A stretch of 20,232 nucleotides of DNA, taken from IMG/VR virus record IMGVR_UViG_3300025138_000506, positions 1 through 20,232 of that record. One strand, 5' to 3'. The stretch is from a virus. Under the pieces are notes generated by a model. The model was not told where the DNA came from, did not search any database, and saw only the letters and a list, made by a program, of their open reading frames with translations. The first letter of the stretch is position 1; each line of letters opens with the position of its first letter. Positions 4,707 through 13,354 of this stretch are shown one piece after another. The position numbers and the translations under genes are program-made.

Positions 4707-7179
4707 ATTCTGCATTAACAAATTTGAATGGCTGGTCAGCAAAGGCGAGATAGATGTAAGTTGCACCACTGGTGTTGTAATTACCGATAGCATCTCTAGG
4801 TTTGAAACCATTTGACAAGAAGTCTACACCGTTTGTTGCGTCGGCTTCATTGCGTGATAAATCTGGAAACAGTAATGTTTTTCTTCCATTAAAAGCGTTT
4901 CGTTTATTATCAACTATCTGCCAATTTTCAGTGCCATCGTCACTGCGTTTTAGCATAATCCAAGCTGGCCTGAACCCTGTGTAGACAAACGGATTAACTG
5001 ACCCGCTTCCGATGTAGCTACCAGCCTTTGAGTAGCCTTCGGTGCTTGCGAAACAGTAAGCAATGTAACCTTGACTCGTACCAAAGCTAGCAGTATTACC
5101 AGAAACAATGCTGGAAGAAGGATGGGTGTTTTGTAGAAAAGTTGTGTTTCCTAGTGCTTTAGAAGTTGAAAAAGATATAATCTCGCCAGCCCCGAGTGAA
5201 CGATGATAAATAATCCAACTATAGCCATCATTATCCCGACCTTTGGCAATCATCATATCGGGCTGGACACCTAGGCCGTGACCAAACGTAAATGTGCCAG
5301 TACTCGGAGTTGTCAAACTTACAATACTAAACCCAGCCGTTGTGTTAGCCGATACGCTTGACGCTATGCTTGGCACACCGCTGCTAATCGAACCAGCGGC
5401 GATTGTTGATGCGCTGCCGCCAGCTTTCCAGTTCCAACTAACCATAGATTTACCACTACCATCATCATTAGTACCGTTAGTGCCAGCTTGTGTTCCTAAA
5501 GAAAAACCATCGGAGCCAAAAGAGGTTAAGCCACTTTCTGTGTATTCTTTCCCTGCGCTTTCAGGGGAAAGCCCCTTCGTAGCCCCTCTTACAACATCAT
5601 AAAAACGATGACCAGACGCATCACCTCTGGACTTCAGCCAAACCCAATCTGGAGAAAGCCCAACCCCTGAAATAGAACGTGCTGTGGCATTGCCAGTGTA
5701 AAGCAACGTATTGAAATGCTCAGTGCCATCAATGATTGCTGGTTCTGGAAGGTTGGCAGAACAAACCGCAAGATGTCCCGACGGTGGCGCATAGTAAAAT
5801 TCACCTATGCCATTGTCATCTGCCGCATTAGCAGAGCCGCTTGTTTTTGTGTTAGCAAACGAACTGTCTTGGCCGAAGTTGGCTACGATTGCAGTGGTGT
5901 TATAAATGGCACAGCCAAACACAAAAGTACCACTTAAACTAGAGGCGGCTGCAGTGCCAGAGTTTTGTACTGTATTGTTTTTATAAAATTTTACTGTGCC
6001 AGCATCTAGGTCTAATGCTATACCAAGAATATCACCCTGCCCCCAAGTATTTCCATAGGCACCTGAGGTTGATGATACATATTTAACACCATTTGAACCA
6101 TAATAACTGACTGAATTTGCCTCATTACCTATAAAATTACCGGAATCCACAGCGTTATTCGCACCAATATCTAGTATCCCCACAGCAGCTACAGAAGCAG
6201 GGCTGGCACCGACAGCTATAAAAAACTCAGCATACCATTTTCCTGAGGATACTCCCATACTTCCAAGAGTGGTCGCCCAGTAATTGCTTGCAGTGTAAGT
6301 TCTTAAATTTCCTTCGCTTATAGTTGGCGGATAAGAAGGGTTCCAATATTCATAAAGGGGATTTAGCGTAGAAAAATTATTAGTCGGGCTGTCTGGCACG
6401 ACATCGCTTGCGACTAAAGTAGGTGAGCCACCACCCGAAACAGTAAAATCATTGTTTTGACCAGACACATCATTGCCAATAGCAGAGCTGTCTGCGAAGT
6501 CGAGGTGAAACCCGTTATCTCCGTATGAACCTGAGTAGGCTTTTGGTATCCAGATGCCGTCCTTAGTCTCGCCAAAGCTGTTGGCAGTCAGGGCTTGACC
6601 GTCAATCAGATTTACTTCGGCTATGTAGCCATCGAAATAGCTATTTAATGTCGCGCTTGAGTTAGGTCTTTGTACCCCTATCAACGCACGCACAGTATTG
6701 TTTACTGAAGTATCATAATTTTGAGTTGAATAGTTAGTCGTTGAGGCGAAACTGGTAATTCGCTCACCGTTCACATAAAGTTTTGCACGGTCTGCGGCTG
6801 TTCCATCAGTCGTATCTACCGCAGCAACAATGTGATACCAAGCAGATGCATCCCTGAACAAAGCATTTGTGTCAAGAAGCATTGAATTACCACCCGACCC
6901 CGGTTGGTCAAGTAGTCTAAGGTTATTGCCAGACCGAAATTGAAGTAAAAATTGTTGAGAGGTATTAGCATCATTTCGTTGCTGAAAAATGCCTGTATCT
7001 ATACCCAAGTTCCCACGCTTTACCCAACAACTAAAAGTAAATGTCTTGCGATTGCTAGCAGAAGAGGGTGTTCGATGTAGATACGCACTGTCGTTATCAT
7101 TAAACCGCAGAGACTGGCCGATGGTGTGCGGATAAAATCCGGTGCTAGGATTAGCTAACCATTTATCAGGGCTAAACAT
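4705..7179 (-). CDS. Large adhesin-like tail protein: LamG domain, SPRY-like domain, triple beta repeat
   Basis: This encodes 824 residues. Residues of about 25-210 form a laminin-G/concanavalin-type domain, with FTFSCWVKRG at 47-56, WYHIVAAVD at 114-122, KLYVNGERI at 133-141 and FDGYIAEVNLIDG at 182-194. Residues of about 310-435 resemble a SPRY/B30.2-type sandwich (SGKWYAEFFI, GDILGIALDLDAGTVKFYKNN). Residues of about 490-820 hold three degenerate copies of a repeat centred on a PDWxWLK-like motif, similar to DUF7483 modules of phage tail proteins. Such proteins are carbohydrate-binding appendages, so host-surface recognition is the probable job. No enzymatic site is visible. Its stop precedes the fibre-assembly-like gene, and its ATG overlaps the fibre stop as TAATG at 7177-7181, linking it to the adsorption apparatus. 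Confidence 0.8.
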   Translation of the reverse strand: MFSPDKWLANPSTGFYPHTIGQSLRFNDNDSAYLHRTPSSASNRKTFTFSCWVKRGNLGIDTGIFQQRNDANTSQQFLLQFRSGNNLRLLDQPGSGGNSMLLDTNALFRDASAWYHIVAAVDTTDGTAADRAKLYVNGERITSFASTTNYSTQNYDTSVNNTVRALIGVQRPNSSATLNSYFDGYIAEVNLIDGQALTANSFGETKDGIWIPKAYSGSYGDNGFHLDFADSSAIGNDVSGQNNDFTVSGGGSPTLVASDVVPDSPTNNFSTLNPLYEYWNPSYPPTISEGNLRTYTASNYWATTLGSMGVSSGKWYAEFFIAVGASPASVAAVGILDIGANNAVDSGNFIGNEANSVSYYGSNGVKYVSSTSGAYGNTWGQGDILGIALDLDAGTVKFYKNNTVQNSGTAAASSLSGTFVFGCAIYNTTAIVANFGQDSSFANTKTSGSANAADDNGIGEFYYAPPSGHLAVCSANLPEPAIIDGTEHFNTLLYTGNATARSISGVGLSPDWVWLKSRGDASGHRFYDVVRGATKGLSPESAGKEYTESGLTSFGSDGFSLGTQAGTNGTNDDGSGKSMVSWNWKAGGSASTIAAGSISSGVPSIASSVSANTTAGFSIVSLTTPSTGTFTFGHGLGVQPDMMIAKGRDNDGYSWIIYHRSLGAGEIISFSTSKALGNTTFLQNTHPSSSIVSGNTASFGTSQGYIAYCFASTEGYSKAGSYIGSGSVNPFVYTGFRPAWIMLKRSDDGTENWQIVDNKRNAFNGRKTLLFPDLSRNEADATNGVDFLSNGFKPRDAIGNYNTSGATYIYLAFADQPFKFVNAE
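4726..5703 (-). repeat. Three protein-level repeats in the C-terminal third of the adhesin-like gene
   Basis: Residues of about 493-595, 617-712 and 722-818 each show the order Gly-x(2-3)-PDW-like motif with a trailing Lys (LSPDWVWLK at 509-517, VQPDMMIAK at 638-646, FRPAWIMLK at 736-744), then an aromatic-rich YD/RG-like strand, then a GxFxxG turn and a closing strand with aromatic residues. The copies are diverged in sequence, so the repeat is visible only in the protein. It suggests three stacked beta modules, each possibly a binding unit. Confidence 0.6.
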
Positions 7180-8894
7180 TAGCTAAACGCCAACTGCGGT
7201 GCGCCAAGTAAAATAGCATTATCAGCTTTGATAATGTAAGGCACTACATCGTAAGCATTATTGGCAGATGATATTGTAATACTCGTGCCGCCCCCTGCAA
7301 TTTGATAATCTCCATGAAGCGTCAATGTTGCAGCGGAACCTGATGATGGCTGAATGAGTATTATAACGCCTGTCTGTCCAATCTGGCTGGCTTCAGTCGT
7401 TGGTGCATCAAGAGTGTTTGAACCAGCAGCCAGTGTAATTATAAAGTTCTGATATGTATCATAGTCAAGCACACCGGATGTTGCTGATAATGCCGCTGTG
7501 TACACGCTTGGCAGTTGAGCCTTTGTAAATGTGTTCTGGGCGTTTGTGCTTACAAGAGTACCATCTCCACCAGCCGGTAAAGTCAGTGTATTAGTCACAC
7601 CAGCAGCATGAGGCTGCGGCTGTATAGTCTGTGCGTGTTGATTGCTGGACTCACAGTACAATTTAATTTGTGAACGACTGCCAGTGCCTGTTCGTATATC
7701 TATTAAGCCATCTGATATGGTCACACCGCCGCTAGAACCATTGCCGTCAAGATTGACCTTGCCGGAACCGTTAGGCAACAAGTCAATATTACGATTGCTA
7801 CTAGACACAATATCTCTGGCTAAAACATCAAGGTCGCCACCTAGTTCTGGACTTGTATCGTCAACCACATTAGTCATGCTGCCGGAGCCATCTTGACCAC
7901 TATAGCTAAAATCAACACGGATGCCATCGGCGTTGCTAAACGAACCGTTGCTGGCAAGATGACCGACAGGAACCTTGGAGTATCCTGATGCGTCTGTTAC
8001 TGCGCCTGTCACTTTAAACAAAGCAAAGGTGGCTGGCGTGCCTTCTTTTTCAATATGTATAATGCCTCTTGCTGTTGTATTAGACACATCATCAAAACTT
8101 TGGACAAATGTGGCTATTGCTGCTGAATTGTCATCAACATCATCAAAGTACATTTCAGTGACGGATGCGACGGTGCCGTTGTTTAGTGCCAGCTTGCCAG
8201 CGCCAGGGTCAGCATCAGATGTGCTGTTGCTGAAAGTCATCTGAATACCAGCAGAGTTGCCTGTTGCACCTGTTGCACCTGTGGGTATTCCAAGGGCTAG
8301 TGCCAATGCGCCGCTGGCGACAGTGTATGTTGCGGAAGCCGTTGGGCTACCACCAGCCGATACAGCAGAAGCGGATGCTGTAACCGTATCAACTTTGCCC
8401 TCAGTGACCGTTAAATCGCCACTACCGTCAAAGCCAAGTATCTTGTTAGCGCGGGCTGTTGCGTCAGCGGTAAACTCAGAGGTAGCAATCACATTAGTTT
8501 GTGACACTTTTAAAGAACGTCCAAGCTGTTCTTCTAGTTCCTGTGTAATAAAGGTTAGCTTATCAAGCGCATCTTCATGGCTGTCAGCAGGGAACGGGTC
8601 ATTCGCCACATAATCTGTTAGCTGGGTACGGGCTGTATTTCTAATTAAAACAACAGTTTCACCAGATGCAGGGATATTGCCTGATGTAAACGTAACATTA
8701 CCACCACTTGCACTACCAACACCTGATACAGCATAATGCGTGGTTTTTGTCTTTACTGTTTCAGCACCAGTCGAATCAGTACGGATAATAACCGTAATAT
8801 CGTCATCATCGAATATCTTAAAATTATAAGAAAATTCGTCATTGCTGCCATCGCCGTTGGCGCTTTTCCTGGTTGTGGTGCTACTAACTGTCAT
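7179..8894 (-). CDS. Tail fibre protein with T7 gp17-like N-terminal domain
   Basis: This encodes 571 residues (T7 gp17 has 553). The N-terminal region of about 150 residues matches the phage T7 tail-fibre adaptor domain: a STTTRKSANGDGSNDEFSY start, the DDDDITVIIR strand, TTHYAVSG, and then NTARTQLTDY and the ALDKLTFITQELEEQLGRSLK helix at about 108-129. This domain anchors the trimeric fibre to the tail. A short collagen-like stretch PTGATGATG lies at 204-212, followed by Gly/Ser/Thr-rich beta modules. The C-terminus (about 480-571) is a compact hydrophobic beta region ending LLGAPQLAFS. The ATG at 8894 has a good AGGAG at 8901-8905. The fibre probably carries or cooperates with the LamG protein encoded next. 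Confidence 0.88.
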   Translation of the reverse strand: MTVSSTTTRKSANGDGSNDEFSYNFKIFDDDDITVIIRTDSTGAETVKTKTTHYAVSGVGSASGGNVTFTSGNIPASGETVVLIRNTARTQLTDYVANDPFPADSHEDALDKLTFITQELEEQLGRSLKVSQTNVIATSEFTADATARANKILGFDGSGDLTVTEGKVDTVTASASAVSAGGSPTASATYTVASGALALALGIPTGATGATGNSAGIQMTFSNSTSDADPGAGKLALNNGTVASVTEMYFDDVDDNSAAIATFVQSFDDVSNTTARGIIHIEKEGTPATFALFKVTGAVTDASGYSKVPVGHLASNGSFSNADGIRVDFSYSGQDGSGSMTNVVDDTSPELGGDLDVLARDIVSSSNRNIDLLPNGSGKVNLDGNGSSGGVTISDGLIDIRTGTGSRSQIKLYCESSNQHAQTIQPQPHAAGVTNTLTLPAGGDGTLVSTNAQNTFTKAQLPSVYTAALSATSGVLDYDTYQNFIITLAAGSNTLDAPTTEASQIGQTGVIILIQPSSGSAATLTLHGDYQIAGGGTSITISSANNAYDVVPYIIKADNAILLGAPQLAFS

Positions 8895-8948
8895 TTCAAA
8901 CTCCTAGAGTATATATACCTTATTTTGATGGTTTAAGAAAGCACTGGC
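8895..8948 (-). other. 54-base AT-rich spacer with palindrome and Shine-Dalgarno; possible weak promoter
   Basis: This is the largest gap in the late operon. It holds AGGAG (8901-8905) for the fibre gene and the perfect palindrome GTATATATAC at 8909-8918. Read on the minus strand, TATACT (8908-8913) resembles a -10 box, with a poor -35 (TTAAAC at 8931-8936, spacer 17). A start there would leave a leader of only about seven bases and cut into the Shine-Dalgarno, so a sigma-70 promoter is doubtful. A phage-specific promoter or a processing site is possible. No terminator hairpin is visible. Confidence 0.3.
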
Positions 8949-11474
8949 TTACCTGACGTACTGAGAGGGTGGAAAGTAAAACTCTTGGTCGGTGTCTTTT
9001 TTCATTCTTCTTTCCATTCTTTTAAAGTAACCAGGGTTCACAAACTCTGTTAGTTCATATGCAAACAAATAATCTACCGCTAACTTTCCATAAAACAAAT
9101 TCATAAACGGCGTGTTTCTTAGCATTAGCTGCGCGGCACTCCCAGCAGTGTCATCCCCATCTCTGAACCTAGCCCACAATTTTAATACATCACCAGCCGT
9201 GCCAAGCGTAGGGCCAGCAAATGTTTCTAACGGAGACTGCCCGTATCTGTTGAACTCACCAAATATAAAGTCACCGTATATCCCTGCGCCGCCGCCTTGC
9301 GTAAACGCCCTGATAAACGCATCTTTGCTTTTGGTAAAATCGTCAGAAAATACTTCCTGTGGCTCTTTGCCCTTTAATATGTCCTTGGTGGCTACTGAGA
9401 TGTAGCCCATAGCAGTAGTGCCAAGCATCATTTTAGCAACGCCGAGTTTACCGCCCGACTCTAGCTGCCGCCCTATTCCTTTAGTAACATAAGTGATTGG
9501 GAAACCTTTAAGCTGCATTAACATTCGCACAGCCTCGCCTGCCACTGTGCCACGCGGCAAGCCTTGGTTCATTATTGCACGTTCACGCGCACCTGGCGTT
9601 GGTATGGCTGTGTCGGCGCTGTCTGAATAATAAGCCCCTATCTTTGTGCGCAACTCATCTTTGTATTGCTGACGCATATCGTCAGTAACGTCCAGCGTTC
9701 CACGCAAGTCTCTGATAATAGGGTCTATTTTCTGGTTGTCTATACTGTCTATTATGTCAGTAGTAAGGTACTGCCGCCCGTCTGCCATTGTTAAATCTAA
9801 GTCACGAAACAAGGGCCACTCAGTTTCACCAATGTTATACAAACCCAACAAACGCTGGGTAGCCGCTGGCACTTGTGAAAAGTCTTTCTTGCTGTAGTTG
9901 GCTAGGTCTGCCGCAAGCATACGGGCAACGCCCACTTTTTGCGTGTGGTTCCACCATTGCATACCGTTTAACTTAAAAAATACTTGCTGCGCTTTTGATA
10001 TTTGCCCAGGCGCACTGTCGTTTGCGCTAAACCTAGAATGTATTTCTGCCAGTTCGTTCTCAACGCCAATGTTCAAAAGCAGTGCTAGTTCTTTTTGTTC
10101 TTCGCTATTGAATATTCTAAACGTATCTCTTAGCGCAGTGGCGTATGCGCCAAATACACCGCGTTCTGTGTTTGAGTTTATAAACGCAGCCTTTGTAGCT
10201 ATATCAGAAAATGATGATATTGTTGCCATGCCTAATTTAGACATTGCTTGAAACGCCCTAAGTCCAGACGCTATACCAGACCAAGTAACGCTTGTTCCCA
10301 ATATTGGCGCACCAGCACCAATAGCCCTGGTTGTTCCATCTAGTTCAGCAAATTGATTTCTTAAAGCCCGTTTACTAAACTTCTCAAACAGTTTTGGTTT
10401 TGCTTTTAGCGGCATTGGTGCATCTTTAACTATCCTATCAAACATGGCTTTTGGGTTTGTGCCAAATGTTTCTATTAAACCAATGTTCTGCGCATCATGG
10501 CCTAATCCAGAATACACAGCTTCCCGCAAAGGTTGGCGGCTGAATTTGTTGGCATACTGAAACGCTGACTCACCATTCTTAAAGTGTATCAACCTTTCGG
10601 CACTCATTTTCTTGGCAAGGTTAGCGTATCCTTTGTAGCCACCAAGAGGGTCTAAGCTACCATCTTGCCCATAAATACCATCCGCCTTCATATGGTTGCC
10701 AGACACTAGGTTGTCATACATAGCGCCTAAGAAATCGTCCTCTGACATATCTTCTGGCTTGTTCATGTAAGTCTTCTTGGTATCTATACGTTCCTTAACA
10801 AAGTTAATCCAATCTGTCTTGTCCTGTTCAAGCCCTTTACCGCGTAACAGTAGCGGGTCATGGTTCTGCCTTACGACATAATTAGACAATTCCCGAATAG
10901 CTGCACCAGCACGGTTTTTTCTTTTTAACATGCGGGTTTGCACTTTTTGTATAGCTTCAGCAATTTGCCTAGCCTCTTTATTTTTTGACGAACCAAGACC
11001 ATCAAACATCTCTTGGTATATCTTCCCGTCCAAATCGCCGCTTTTAAAAATGTCTAGGTTGTCGTAACGCTTTAACTCAGCTACTAACCCTTGAGCATGG
11101 TCAAGAAGAATGGCCTTTTGCTGCGCATCCACACTAAACAATCCACGCCTTGCATCGCCCACCATTATAGCTGACAAAACTCTTTGCGGGTTATCGGGGT
11201 CTGACTTTAAAGCAGTCATTACCTTGCCGTATACACGGGCATTGATTAGTGCGTTGCGCTTCTTGATAGCCGCGTTGACTTTTGCCTGTGTTGATATTTC
11301 CGTCTGGGCTTCCAAGATAAGCTTTTGTAACTCAGTTTCCCCATCAACAGCCCCACGCCCATCAATTTTTCTTTTGACAGATTTGAGTATGTCGTTGATT
11401 TCTTCTTTGGGTACTTGGATGCCACCGTCAATAGCAACCCTAAGAACCTCTGCTGCGCAAACTTGAATACTCAT
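8949..11474 (-). CDS. Ejection (internal virion) protein, C-terminal part of gp16-like protein
   Basis: This encodes 841 residues, starting at ATG 11474 with an ATGA overlap on the preceding gene. The protein is mainly helical, with charged N-terminal helices, several Ala/Gly-rich amphipathic or hydrophobic stretches in the middle (for example the RAIGAGAPILG segment) and a closing NPGYFKRMERRMKK...QEFYFPP motif that I recognise from the ends of large internal virion proteins of T7-like marine phages. Its position after the gp14-like and gp15-like genes and before the fibre is that of T7 gene 16. Together with the upstream 627-residue protein it totals 1468 residues, near the 1318 of T7 gp16, so I infer a split gp16 equivalent. 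Such proteins leave the capsid at infection and form the trans-envelope DNA channel. Confidence 0.7.
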   Translation of the reverse strand: MSIQVCAAEVLRVAIDGGIQVPKEEINDILKSVKRKIDGRGAVDGETELQKLILEAQTEISTQAKVNAAIKKRNALINARVYGKVMTALKSDPDNPQRVLSAIMVGDARRGLFSVDAQQKAILLDHAQGLVAELKRYDNLDIFKSGDLDGKIYQEMFDGLGSSKNKEARQIAEAIQKVQTRMLKRKNRAGAAIRELSNYVVRQNHDPLLLRGKGLEQDKTDWINFVKERIDTKKTYMNKPEDMSEDDFLGAMYDNLVSGNHMKADGIYGQDGSLDPLGGYKGYANLAKKMSAERLIHFKNGESAFQYANKFSRQPLREAVYSGLGHDAQNIGLIETFGTNPKAMFDRIVKDAPMPLKAKPKLFEKFSKRALRNQFAELDGTTRAIGAGAPILGTSVTWSGIASGLRAFQAMSKLGMATISSFSDIATKAAFINSNTERGVFGAYATALRDTFRIFNSEEQKELALLLNIGVENELAEIHSRFSANDSAPGQISKAQQVFFKLNGMQWWNHTQKVGVARMLAADLANYSKKDFSQVPAATQRLLGLYNIGETEWPLFRDLDLTMADGRQYLTTDIIDSIDNQKIDPIIRDLRGTLDVTDDMRQQYKDELRTKIGAYYSDSADTAIPTPGARERAIMNQGLPRGTVAGEAVRMLMQLKGFPITYVTKGIGRQLESGGKLGVAKMMLGTTAMGYISVATKDILKGKEPQEVFSDDFTKSKDAFIRAFTQGGGAGIYGDFIFGEFNRYGQSPLETFAGPTLGTAGDVLKLWARFRDGDDTAGSAAQLMLRNTPFMNLFYGKLAVDYLFAYELTEFVNPGYFKRMERRMKKDTDQEFYFPPSQYVR

Positions 11475-13354
11475 CCTCTGTAATTCCTATTCATACAAAC
11501 TACACCAGCCCGTGTCATATCGTCATAAACTGTGTCTGCTTTTGTTACCAAGTCGTTAGCATCATCAATAGCATCAATGAAATCTTTAGGGATAACAACG
11601 CCAGCATCTGCCATCTGGTCAACGTCATTCTGCAATAATTCATTCTCACGATTCAAAACAACAGGGTCAACGTCAGGTGGTGTTATGCCATCTTTATCCA
11701 TTTCATCAAGAATAGGTTTTGCATCAGCATCTTCACCCAAGTTGTAATCGTGTATCTGTGACTCTTGCTGTAGCTTTACAGCCTCGGCCTCTGTCAGTTC
11801 GCCGCCATCGTATACAGGCATTGTGTTGGCATCTTCCACACGCCCTTCTACTGCACTTGTATTAAAATCAATATACTCTTGATTATCTGCGGCCTCTTGC
11901 ACTGCCCTTAAAAAAGAATCGTCATCCAAACCCTTGGGGTCTATGCCGAACTGTCTGGCTGCGGTTTCAAGTTGGGCTGCGTCTTCAAACGCTTGGACTT
12001 GCCCGACATCAGCATCAGAATATTGTTTGACGCCATCACGCGCCTCCAACTCAATCAATTCAAGTAAGTCGTTGATACCTACATCGTCTGGCACACCTTC
12101 CATTGCTGGTGGTAAAAAACCTTCTTCTCTCGCCATTGTAAGCATATCGTCCAAGGTCTTTCCACCTGGCCTGACTTTTTCAGTGACTTTCTTTTTGCCG
12201 CGAACTTGTGTTGTTGCCGCTTGGTTTTTGTTTGCAATCCCCTTGTACCGAACACCAGCAGCCCGTTTAACTTCTGTAATAAGTTTTTCACCAGTCCATA
12301 TTCCACCCATGTCGGATATGAATTTTAACAGTGACCGAGGTTCTTCTGCCTTTAATATCTTAGGAAGCGCCGTTCCCTTGCGCTGAACATCTGGGGTGTC
12401 TGGCTTGGCCTCTCTACGGGCAGTAACCTGTTCGCTGGTAATCTCTCCCGTGTCAGGGTCTACAACTCGTTCAACAGCAGCAACGTCTGGCTTTTCTCTG
12501 GCTATTCTTTCGTTTGCGCGTTGAAGCGTATCTTCCAAAGATTTGGCTTCAGTCTGCGCTATAAGCTGTCCTACTTGTATTGGTTGACCTGATGCAGCTT
12601 GGGCTACTGACCTTGCTAAAGCCTCGTCTTTTGCAGCGGATGCCTCAATTCTGTCGGAAAGTTTGCCTACGCCGTAATGTATACCACCGCCCAGAACACC
12701 GCCAAACGTCAAGTTTAAGAAGCTGTCCATCAAACCATAGTCAGCGTCCATAGATGCAGCCATGCCAAAACCGTACTGTTCTGAAGCGGCCTGACCAATA
12801 ATCAATGGCTCTAGTATAGCCGCACCAGCAGTACCGTTCACAGCGCCTGCGGCAAGCCTACCGCCAGCTTTGCCATACTTGGCTGTCATTCGGGCTGTCA
12901 TTGTTGCCATTCTAGCCGCGCCAAGGGCGGGTATAAAACCACTTGCCACATTGAGTGGGTCAACTAAAGAACCAGCAAAACCAACGCCAAACTGCGCTGC
13001 CATTAATCCAAACCCGCCTTTTGACCTGGACAACGTAGAGTTTATAACCCCTCTTTTATCACTACGGTCAGCCATTATCTGCGCTAGACCTTCAGTGATA
13101 CCTGTCTCATCAACTGTAATACCTTCACGATAAAACTGGCTTTCTGCCCATTCCTCTGGGGTCAGCAATTTTCCGGCCTTGGCCTTTCCATCATACTGTT
13201 CAAAAAATCTATTTGCTGCTGCACCAGGGTTGTAATAAAGAGTGTCATCCAAAGTTGCGCCAAGCACATCTAACGTGCCTACCTTTGAGTTACTGTAGTA
13301 GCTATCGTGAGAAGCTCTATCAAAACTCTGCTCTGGAATATACATATCAACCAT
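11471..13354 (-). CDS. Ejection (internal virion) protein, N-terminal part of gp16-like protein
   Basis: This encodes 627 residues, starting at ATG 13354 with a TAATG overlap. The first 110 residues are polar with many Tyr (SHDSYYSNSK, RFFEQYDGKAK). Residues of about 112-152 and 167-232 are long Gly/Ala-rich hydrophobic regions (FGLMAAQFGVGFAGSLVDP, FGGVLGGGIHYGVGKL) that could insert into a membrane. The remainder is charged and strongly acidic towards the C-terminus. No lytic transglycosylase signature, as in the N-terminus of T7 gp16, is apparent. Gene order and the combined length with the next gene support a role in the ejected DNA-translocation complex. A specific enzymatic function cannot be assigned. 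Confidence 0.65.
   Translation of the reverse strand: MVDMYIPEQSFDRASHDSYYSNSKVGTLDVLGATLDDTLYYNPGAAANRFFEQYDGKAKAGKLLTPEEWAESQFYREGITVDETGITEGLAQIMADRSDKRGVINSTLSRSKGGFGLMAAQFGVGFAGSLVDPLNVASGFIPALGAARMATMTARMTAKYGKAGGRLAAGAVNGTAGAAILEPLIIGQAASEQYGFGMAASMDADYGLMDSFLNLTFGGVLGGGIHYGVGKLSDRIEASAAKDEALARSVAQAASGQPIQVGQLIAQTEAKSLEDTLQRANERIAREKPDVAAVERVVDPDTGEITSEQVTARREAKPDTPDVQRKGTALPKILKAEEPRSLLKFISDMGGIWTGEKLITEVKRAAGVRYKGIANKNQAATTQVRGKKKVTEKVRPGGKTLDDMLTMAREEGFLPPAMEGVPDDVGINDLLELIELEARDGVKQYSDADVGQVQAFEDAAQLETAARQFGIDPKGLDDDSFLRAVQEAADNQEYIDFNTSAVEGRVEDANTMPVYDGGELTEAEAVKLQQESQIHDYNLGEDADAKPILDEMDKDGITPPDVDPVVLNRENELLQNDVDQMADAGVVIPKDFIDAIDDANDLVTKADTVYDDMTRAGVVCMNRNYRG

Noticed and set aside
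9112-9405. Plus-strand open frames of 60-150 codons opposite the structural genes, here and at 7642-8613, 11934-12386 and 14333-14722
   Set aside because: They lie entirely antisense to well-supported genes and have low-complexity Ser/Ala/Cys-rich composition without recognisable motifs; I take them as shadows of minus-strand codon use.
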